Shown: one piece after another, positions 7,653-12,253 of the stretch | How the letters are laid out: each line of letters begins with the position of its first letter | Position numbering within the stretch: position 1 is the first letter of the stretch | The notes under the pieces: model-generated | What the model saw: only the letters and a program-made list of their open reading frames with translations | Database searches by the model: none | Told to the model about the DNA's origin: nothing | From: JACVRW01 sp035645115 | GTDB lineage: Bacteria; Actinomycetota; Thermoleophilia; Solirubrobacterales; Thermoleophilaceae | DNA: 12,253 bases | Direction of reading: 5' to 3' | Assembly (NCBI GenBank): GCA_035645115.1 | Contig: DASQNF010000125.1 | Coordinates: forward strand, 1 to 12,253 | Made by a program: the position numbers and the translations under genes

Positions 7653-8048
7653 GTGCCACCTGTGCCTGCGCACGCCGCCACCGAGCTGCACGAGTGCAGG
7701 CGCTGCTGCTCGTTCTGCGATCGCGTCGTCCACCCGAGCGGCTGCCTCGCTTCCGGCTGTCAATTCCTCTACCTCTACGACGACGAGGACGGCCGGCGCT
7801 TCATGGGTTGCTTGAACAAGGTCTTCCGCGCCGAGATCGACGTGGAGCTCTTCGAGCAGGCTGAGCGCACAAGGCACGGCTACGGCGGCGTGAAGGTGAG
7901 CGGCATGCCGCTGCCGCAGTGCCGCTCCACGGTCGAGCGCGCCTACGACGGCTTCACGGATGCGTTCGACTGCGTGAACCCCGGGTTCTTCGCAAAGCCG
8001 GAGGCCCAGGGCGCCGACGCCGCGTTCGACCTCCGCGACGGCCTCTAG
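7653..8048 (+). CDS. Cysteine-rich conserved-type protein, function unknown
   Basis: This protein has 131 residues and no transmembrane segment or signal peptide that I can see. Nine cysteines occur at residues 15, 18, 19, 22, 31, 36, 53, 90 and 107. The N-terminal cluster CRRCCSFCDRVVHPSGCLASGC (spacing C-x2-C-C-x2-C-x8-C-x4-C) resembles a zinc-ribbon or Fe-S ligand arrangement. The middle (YDDEDGRRFMGCLNKVFRAEIDVELFEQAE) looks like a compact mixed fold, followed by LPQCRSTVERAYDGF. It resembles hypothetical proteins I associate with Thermoleophilia, but I know of no assigned function. GTG 7653 is chosen because the protein-like, Cys-rich sequence starts there and the TACAAT box sits 6 nt upstream; the upstream open frame is GC-driven. 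Its TAG stop overlaps the stop of the converging nfo gene by 4 bp. It could be a metal-binding regulator or a small redox protein; both are guesses. Confidence 0.8.
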   Translation: MPPVPAHAATELHECRRCCSFCDRVVHPSGCLASGCQFLYLYDDEDGRRFMGCLNKVFRAEIDVELFEQAERTRHGYGGVKVSGMPLPQCRSTVERAYDGFTDAFDCVNPGFFAKPEAQGADAAFDLRDGL

Positions 8049-8920
8049 CTCGAGCGCCTGCGCCGGCGCGCCCGCAGGCCGCTTCGGCGCAGCTCCCTCA
8101 TCCGGTCCACGTCCACCTTGTCGGGCGCATGGCCGCTCGTGCCGGGCCCCTCGAACAGCGCGGGCAGCCCCTCGAACCGCGGCTCCGAGAGGAAGGCGGC
8201 GCAGCCGCGCGCGCCGAGCTCGCCCTCGCCGGGGATGGCGTGGCGGTCACGGTTCGACCCGAGTGGGGCCTTGGAGTCGTTCACGTGCAGGCAGCGCAGG
8301 CGTCCCCTGCCCACGACCTCCAGGCAGCGGTCGACCACGGCGGCCAGCCTGTCGGCCGTGGCGATGTCGAAACCGCTGGCGAGCATGTGGCAGGAGTCGA
8401 GGCAAAGGCCGATCCGGCTGTGGCCGCCCGCGAGCTCGAGGATCTCGCGCAGCTCCTCGAAGGAGCGGCCGAGGGTGTTGCCCGCGCCCGCCGTGTTCTC
8501 GAGCAGCAGCCGACAGCGCCCCGACTCCGAGAGCGCATGCGCGAGCAGCGCGCCCACCCGCGGCAGCGCCTCGCCGTGCGGCTCGCCCAGCGTCGAGCCG
8601 GGGTGGAGCACCACGCCGTCCGCCCCGATCTCATCCCCCATGCGCAGGGCGTGGATCAGCGAGGCGGCGGACTTGGCGCGCATCGCCCGGTCCTTCGTGG
8701 CCGGGTTGATCAGGTAGACGGCATGGATCGTGACCGATCTCACCGGGCCGTCCCGCATCAGCTCGAGGAAGGCCGCCACGTCATCGGGCTTCCAGCGCGT
8801 GGGCCGCCACTGGCGCGGCGACTGGTTGAAGACCTGCATCGCCTCGCAGCCCCGCTCGACCGCGCGCGCGTGCGCCTGCACGAGGCCGCCGGCCGTGGAA
8901 ACATGCGCGCCGATGAGCAT
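8045..8920 (-). CDS. nfo: Endonuclease IV (AP endonuclease, Nfo family)
   Basis: Endonuclease IV cuts the DNA backbone 5' to abasic sites and trims blocked 3' ends in base-excision repair. It has 291 residues, close to the usual 270-285, and is a TIM barrel with a trinuclear zinc centre. All nine expected ligands are found in order: H66, H106, E141, D175, H178, H212, D225, H227 and E257, within motifs such as LHPGS, LENTAG, CLDSCHMLASGFD, LHVNDSK and RDRH. The protein begins MLIGAHVSTAGG, the canonical N-terminus. Although the frame stays open far upstream, those codons lie antisense to the GltX catalytic domain. It ends with a basic tail, LRARRRRRSS. Its start overlaps the gltX start on the other strand and its stop overlaps the Cys-rich gene stop (CTAG, 8045-8048), so it has no intergenic DNA of its own. 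The promoter must lie inside gltX; TACAGT on the minus strand at 8981-8986 is a weak candidate. Confidence 0.95.
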   Translation of the reverse strand: MLIGAHVSTAGGLVQAHARAVERGCEAMQVFNQSPRQWRPTRWKPDDVAAFLELMRDGPVRSVTIHAVYLINPATKDRAMRAKSAASLIHALRMGDEIGADGVVLHPGSTLGEPHGEALPRVGALLAHALSESGRCRLLLENTAGAGNTLGRSFEELREILELAGGHSRIGLCLDSCHMLASGFDIATADRLAAVVDRCLEVVGRGRLRCLHVNDSKAPLGSNRDRHAIPGEGELGARGCAAFLSEPRFEGLPALFEGPGTSGHAPDKVDVDRMRELRRSGLRARRRRRSS

Positions 8921-10178
8921 GAGGGTCCGCTTCGCACCCAGCCCGACGGGCGTCCTCCACATCGGCGGCGCGAGGACGGCACTGTACAACTGGCTCCTGG
9001 CGCGAGGAGCGGGCGGGACCTTCGTCCTGCGGGTCGAGGACACCGACCGCGAGCGCTCCACCCCGGAGAACGTGGAGCGGATCCTCGAGGCGCTGCGCTG
9101 GCTCGAGCTCGACTGGGACGAGGGACCGCTGTCGCAGTGGGAGCGGCGCGAGCGCCACGCCGAGGCCGCCGAGCAGCTGCGCGAGTCGGGGCACGCATAC
9201 GAGGACGAGGGAGCGCTGCGCTTCCGCGTACCGGACGAAGGCGAGCTCGCCTTCCACGACGTGGTGCTCGGCCAGATCTCGAATCCGCTCGCGGCGATCA
9301 AGGACTTCGTGATCAGGCGCTCGGACGGCAGCCCGCTCTACAACCTGGCCGTGGCGGTCGACGACCGCGACATGGGGATCACGCACGTGGTGCGCGGCCA
9401 GGACCACGTGTCGAACACCCCCCGGCAGCTGATGATCCTGCGTGCGCTGGGGGCGGAGCCGCCCATCTACGCTCATATCCCGCTGCTGCACGGCCCGGAC
9501 GGCAAGAAGCTCTCAAAGCGCCACGGGGCGGCGTCGGTGCAGGAGCTGCGCGACGCCGGATACCTGGCGGAGGCGCTTCGCAACTACATCGCGCTGCTCG
9601 GCTGGGGCTACGACGAGACCACCACCTTCATGACGACCGCAGAGCTGATCGAGCGCTTCTCGCTCGAGCGGGTCTCCAAGAACCCGGCGGTGTTCGACGA
9701 GCAGAAGCTGCGCTCGATGAACGGGCGCTACCTGCGCGAGCTCGACGCCGGTGAACTGCGCGCCCGGCTCGAGGCGCTCTCGGGCCGCGCCGTCCCGCCC
9801 GAGGCGGTGGCGATCAGCCAGGAGAAGATGCAGACGCTCGCGGACTTCTGGCCGCTGGCGGGGTTCCTGGTGGATCGTCCGAGCGGCTACGACGAGGACG
9901 CGTGGGAGCGGGTGATGGGAGACGGCGCGCCCGAGCGCCTGCGCGCCGTCCGTGAAGCGCTCTCGGCGCTTGGCGAGCCGTTCGACGCGGCCGCGGTGGA
10001 GGGCGCGCTGCGGGACGTCGTAAAGCGCTTCGAGGTGAAGCCGAAGGACGTGTTCCAGCCGATCCGTGTGGCGATCACGGGCACCACGGTCTCGCCCGGC
10101 ATCTTCGAGTCCGTGGCGGCGCTCGGGCGTGAGGAGACCGTGGCCCGCATCGACGCCGCGCTCGCCCACTCGGCCTAG
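8913..10178 (+). CDS. gltX: Glutamyl-tRNA synthetase, short form
   Basis: This class I synthetase charges tRNA-Glu. Two start codons six bases apart fit: ATG 8913 (421 residues, MSMRVRF) and ATG 8919 (419 residues, MRVRF). Numbered from 8919, FAPSPTGVLHIGGARTALYNWLL carries the HIGH-type motif at 14-17. RVEDTDRERST follows, and the KMSKS-type loop reads KLSKR at 197-201. The C-terminal anticodon-binding region ends with PIRVAITGTTVSPGIFESV. Most bacterial GluRS have 465-490 residues. Here the CxC...YxC region that follows the AY motif in the acceptor-binding domain is missing: GHAYEDEG (from Y94) runs straight into ALRFRVP. The catalytic signatures are intact, so the enzyme is probably active. 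It is divergent to nfo with overlapping starts, so its promoter must lie within the nfo coding sequence; I see no good -10 box or Shine-Dalgarno sequence. Whether it also charges tRNA-Gln cannot be told here. Confidence 0.95.
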   Translation: MSMRVRFAPSPTGVLHIGGARTALYNWLLARGAGGTFVLRVEDTDRERSTPENVERILEALRWLELDWDEGPLSQWERRERHAEAAEQLRESGHAYEDEGALRFRVPDEGELAFHDVVLGQISNPLAAIKDFVIRRSDGSPLYNLAVAVDDRDMGITHVVRGQDHVSNTPRQLMILRALGAEPPIYAHIPLLHGPDGKKLSKRHGAASVQELRDAGYLAEALRNYIALLGWGYDETTTFMTTAELIERFSLERVSKNPAVFDEQKLRSMNGRYLRELDAGELRARLEALSGRAVPPEAVAISQEKMQTLADFWPLAGFLVDRPSGYDEDAWERVMGDGAPERLRAVREALSALGEPFDAAAVEGALRDVVKRFEVKPKDVFQPIRVAITGTTVSPGIFESVAALGREETVARIDAALAHSA

Positions 10179-10241
10179 CTCCGGCGCGACTTTGCGCTGG
10201 GTCGCTGCCTCAACCTTTCGTCCAGGCATGCCGATAGCCAG

Positions 10242-10247
10242 GGTGAG
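10242..10247 (+). promoter_or_regulatory. Ribosome binding site of the HDOD-LuxR gene
   Basis: GGTGAG matches the 16S anti-Shine-Dalgarno region and precedes the GTG at 10256 by 8 nt. An in-frame TGA at 10244-10246 overlaps it, so no start further upstream is possible. I find no convincing -10 or -35 box in the 77-nt gap after gltX, so read-through from gltX is possible. Confidence 0.45.
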
Positions 10248-10255
10248 CGAGTCGA

Positions 10256-11332
10256 GTGTCTAGAAACGCAGCCAAGAGCCAGCCCGGATCCCAGCAAGAG
10301 GTCGCACGGCGCCACAACGAAGGACACGGCCGCCGCCTCACGGCGGCGTTCGAGGCGCTCGAGGTCTTCCCCGCCCTGGTGGAGTCTCGCAACCGCGTCC
10401 TGCGGATCGTCCGCGAGGACCGCGCGTCCGTCGGCGAGGTCGTGCAGGTCGTGGAGTCCGACGTCGCGCTCGTGATCACCGTGCTGCGGATCGCCAACCG
10501 CACCGCGCAGCGCAAGCGTGGCAAGGTCGCGGGAATCCCGGAGGCCGTCGAGATCCTCACCCCCGAGGGCGTCGAGACGCTGGCGGCCCGCAGCGCCACC
10601 TTCGACTTCTTCGAGCGCACCCCGGGCTGGGACCTGATGCCCGAGCGCTTTCGCCTGCACGCCGTGGCCACCCAGTCGGCCGCCGACAGGCTCGCCCGCG
10701 AGCTCGACTTCCCCGATCGCGACCAGCTGCTCTGCTCCGCCCTGCTCCACGACGTGGGCAAGCTCGTGCTGACCCACGCCTACGCGGGCTACCCGTCGCA
10801 GATCCACCAGGGCGCACGGACGCCGGAGGAGCGCATCCACCGCGAGCGGCTCGAGCTCGGCGTGGACCACGCGCTCGTTGGCGGCGTGCTCGCCCGGCGC
10901 TGGGCGCTCCCGAACCGGCTGGCCACGGCCATCGAGCGCCATCACGCCGTGGAGGCGGAGGGCGAGGCCGCGCTGGTGCGGCTCGCCGACATGCTTGCGC
11001 ACTACGGGCACGCCCAGCCCGTCGACCCCAAGGCGCTGCTGCAGGCGGCCCGCGCCGTCGGCCTCTCCACCGAGCAGCTCCGCTCGGTGATGTACGAGCT
11101 GCCGCAGGGCAGCGGCAACGCCAAGCGCAACGTGGACCCGTGCCCGCTCTCGGCGCGCGAGGTCGAAGTGCTGAAGCGGCTCGCCGAGGGCAAGGTGTAC
11201 AAGCAGATCGCCCACGAGCTCGAGCTCTCGACGAGCACGGTGCGCACGCACCTCCACAACACCTACGCGAAGCTCGGTGCGGTGGACCGCGCGCAGGCGG
11301 TCCTGATCGCCACCGAGCGCGGCTGGATCTAG
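10256..11332 (+). CDS. HDOD/HD-domain signalling protein with LuxR-type HTH
   Basis: A 358-residue cytoplasmic regulator with two parts. Residues about 25-260 are an HDOD domain: an N-terminal helical section (FPALVESRNRVLRIV, then VVQVVESDVALVITVLRIAN), followed by an HD-type core. The metal-ligand-like residues of HD proteins are present: H135, H165-D166 in LLHDVGK, H205 in DHALVGGVLARRWALP, H229-H230 in ERHH and D245 in LADML. Residues about 298-356 are a LuxR/FixJ winged-type helix-turn-helix (LSAREVEVLKRLAEGKVYKQIAHELELSTSTVRTHL). The fusion suggests that a signal sensed or hydrolysed by the HDOD part controls transcription. There is no receiver domain, GGDEF or GYP motif. GTG 10256 is the first start after an in-frame TGA at 10244. 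It is a single gene between gltX and a palindrome at 11360. Ligand and target genes are unknown; autoregulation or control of the next gene is possible but not shown. Confidence 0.88.
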   Translation: MSRNAAKSQPGSQQEVARRHNEGHGRRLTAAFEALEVFPALVESRNRVLRIVREDRASVGEVVQVVESDVALVITVLRIANRTAQRKRGKVAGIPEAVEILTPEGVETLAARSATFDFFERTPGWDLMPERFRLHAVATQSAADRLARELDFPDRDQLLCSALLHDVGKLVLTHAYAGYPSQIHQGARTPEERIHRERLELGVDHALVGGVLARRWALPNRLATAIERHHAVEAEGEAALVRLADMLAHYGHAQPVDPKALLQAARAVGLSTEQLRSVMYELPQGSGNAKRNVDPCPLSAREVEVLKRLAEGKVYKQIAHELELSTSTVRTHLHNTYAKLGAVDRAQAVLIATERGWI

Positions 11333-11359
11333 CCCCGCCCTCGCCGGCCGCCACAAGCC

Positions 11360-11377
11360 GCCGTGGCCGGCCACGGC
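11360..11377. terminator. 18-bp perfect palindrome after the HDOD-LuxR gene
   Basis: GCCGTGGCC joined to GGCCACGGC reads identically on both strands. As RNA it folds to a 7-bp stem with a CCGG loop. An alternative pairing uses GCCGG...CCAC at 11343-11354 with GTGGCCGGC at 11363-11371. No U-tract follows. It lies 28 nt after the stop and about 30 nt before the -10 box of the next gene, so it could be a terminator or a dimeric operator. LuxR-type proteins bind inverted repeats, but such sites are usually less GC-pure. Confidence 0.4.
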
Positions 11378-11406
11378 CGGCTGCCCGCGCTCGGCTCGTG
11401 GTCAGG

Positions 11407-11412
11407 TAGCGT
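11407..11412 (+). promoter_or_regulatory. Candidate -10 box of the methyltransferase gene
   Basis: TAGCGT fits the TAnnnT pattern seen before other genes here and would give a leader of about 28 nt. No good -35 hexamer is seen 16-19 nt upstream. Unlike the leaderless genes, this one has a Shine-Dalgarno sequence (AGGAG at 11439-11443, within a purine run starting at 11434), 3 nt before the ATG. Confidence 0.4.
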
Positions 11413-11446
11413 CGGGCTCCTCGACTCGCGACCAGAAGAGGAGCCC

Positions 11447-12253
11447 ATGAAGCATCGCCAGCGCCTGCCACAGCTCGACGGCGGCCTGTTCCTGACCGAC
11501 GGAGGCCTGGAGACCACGCTGATCTTCCACGCCGGCCTCGACCTGCCGGCCTTCGCCGCCTTCCCCCTCCTGGAGGACGCTGCCGGACGGAAGGCCCTGC
11601 GGGCGTACTACGAGCCCTACGGCGAGCTGGCGCGTGAGCACGCCGTGGGCCTGGTGCTCGAGAGCCCGACCTGGCGTGCGAGTCCTCGGTGGGCCGCCGA
11701 GCTCGGCTACTCGGAGTCCGGGCTCGATCGGCTCAACCGCCAGGCGATCGAGCTGATGGAGGAGCTCCGAGACGAGTACGAGTCGGAGGACGTGCCGGTG
11801 GTGATCAGCGGCTGCGTCGGCCCTCAGGACGACGGCTACGACCCGCAGGAGCGGCTCTCGGCCGCGGCCGCGCAGGACTACCACGCGAGCCAGATCGCGA
11901 CCTTCAGCGAGACCGCGGCCGACATGGTCACGGCCATCACGATGACCTACGCCGACGAGGCGGTCGGGATCACGCGGGCGGCGATGGACGCCGGCATGCC
12001 GGTGGCGATCTCGTTCACGGTCGAAACCGACGGGCGGCTCCCGAGCGGTCAGGAGCTGGGGGACGCCGTCGACCAGGTGGACCGCCAGACAGACAACGGG
12101 CCCGCCTACTACATGCTCAACTGCGCACATCCCACGCACTTCGATCGCGTGCTCGACACCGGCGAGCCGTGGCTCGAACGGATCCGGGGCCTGCGCGCCA
12201 ACGCGTCCACCAAGAGCCACGCGGAGCTCGACGAGGCCACCGAGCTCGACGAG
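11447..12253 (+). CDS. Homocysteine S-methyltransferase family protein (3' truncated by the window edge)
   Basis: The first 269 codons are open to the window end. The protein belongs to the zinc-dependent S-methyltransferase (BHMT/MmuM-like) TIM-barrel family, which moves a methyl group from donors such as S-methylmethionine or betaine to a thiol such as homocysteine. The N-terminus FLTDGGLETTLIFHAGLDLPAF is the family opening. LESPTWRAS, ISGCVGPQDDGY, ADMVTAITMTY, PVAISFTVE and MLNCAHPTHF follow in the right order. C226 in NCAHP matches the first zinc-ligand cysteine; the C-terminal CC pair that completes the site would lie beyond the window. ATG 11447 is preceded by a strong purine-rich ribosome site. 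This sub-group (with SPTWRAS and NCAHPTHF) is, from memory, common in actinobacteria and not well characterised. The methyl donor and acceptor are therefore unknown, and methionine synthesis is only one possibility. Confidence 0.88.
   Translation, partial: MKHRQRLPQLDGGLFLTDGGLETTLIFHAGLDLPAFAAFPLLEDAAGRKALRAYYEPYGELAREHAVGLVLESPTWRASPRWAAELGYSESGLDRLNRQAIELMEELRDEYESEDVPVVISGCVGPQDDGYDPQERLSAAAAQDYHASQIATFSETAADMVTAITMTYADEAVGITRAAMDAGMPVAISFTVETDGRLPSGQELGDAVDQVDRQTDNGPAYYMLNCAHPTHFDRVLDTGEPWLERIRGLRANASTKSHAELDEATELDE

Noticed and set aside
3964..7659. A 1231-codon open frame on the minus strand, opposite dnaE
   Set aside because: Its translation is low-complexity (Arg, His, Leu, Val, Asp rich) without recognisable domains, and it mirrors the codon-position GC bias of dnaE, whose motifs are unambiguous. 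Long antisense frames are normal at this GC content.
8730..8912. An N-terminal extension of GltX from ATG 8730
   Set aside because: Those codons are antisense to the N-terminus of nfo and precede the canonical GluRS start. The translation is Arg/Ser/Thr-rich and not family-like.
8921..9301. An N-terminal extension of nfo by 127 codons
   Set aside because: It is antisense to the GltX catalytic core and low complexity; endonuclease IV canonically begins at MLIGAHVS.
10175..11374. A 399-codon minus-strand frame opposite the HDOD-LuxR gene
   Set aside because: No conserved motifs; the plus strand encodes clear HDOD and LuxR domains.
11402..12220. A 272-codon minus-strand frame near the window end
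   Set aside because: The plus strand holds an unbroken methyltransferase frame with family motifs and a ribosome site; the minus-strand translation is shadow-like.
1..12253. tRNA, CRISPR, insertion sequence, phage or defence-system signals
   Set aside because: I looked for cloverleaf-type sequences, repeat arrays, terminal inverted repeats and transposase, integrase or nuclease domains beyond endonuclease IV, and saw none. Base composition is uniform, with no sign of recent transfer.

Overview
The window is very GC-rich (about 70% by eye). It looks like a chromosomal segment of a high-GC actinobacterium, most likely Thermoleophilia/Solirubrobacterales. That placement rests on codon bias, TAnnnT-type -10 boxes placed directly at start codons, and recognition of a Cys-rich protein and an HDOD-LuxR protein as types common in that group. 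It is an inference from pattern memory, not from a database search. I see no mobile elements, CRISPR arrays, rRNA or tRNA genes. No gap between genes exceeds about 115 bases, so there is no large unexplained stretch.

Layout. 1-2454 (+): the 3' half of pheT (phenylalanyl-tRNA synthetase beta chain), then argJ 33 nt downstream. 2499-4014 (+): argG with its own promoter, translationally coupled through an ATGA overlap to a 57-residue membrane protein, closed by a GC hairpin. 4073-7572 (+): dnaE, the replicative polymerase alpha subunit, with its own -10 box. 7641-8048 (+): a 131-residue protein with nine cysteines and no assigned function, starting with GTG right after a near-consensus -10. 8045-8920 (-): nfo, endonuclease IV, whose stop overlaps the Cys-rich gene and whose start overlaps gltX. 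8913-10178 (+): gltX, an unusually short glutamyl-tRNA synthetase. 10256-11332 (+): an HDOD/HD-domain regulator with a LuxR-type DNA-binding C-terminus. 11407-12253 (+): promoter and first 269 codons of a homocysteine S-methyltransferase family gene that runs off the window.

Functionally this is mostly core metabolism and information processing: two aminoacyl-tRNA synthetases, two arginine-biosynthesis enzymes separated from the rest of the pathway, replication (dnaE) and base-excision repair (nfo). I see no defence, secretion or biosynthetic gene cluster. The most unusual points are the head-to-head start-codon overlap of nfo and gltX, the absence from GltX of the segment that carries the zinc-binding subdomain in other bacteria, the Cys-rich orphan, the argG-coupled mini membrane protein, and a run of leaderless or nearly leaderless starts.
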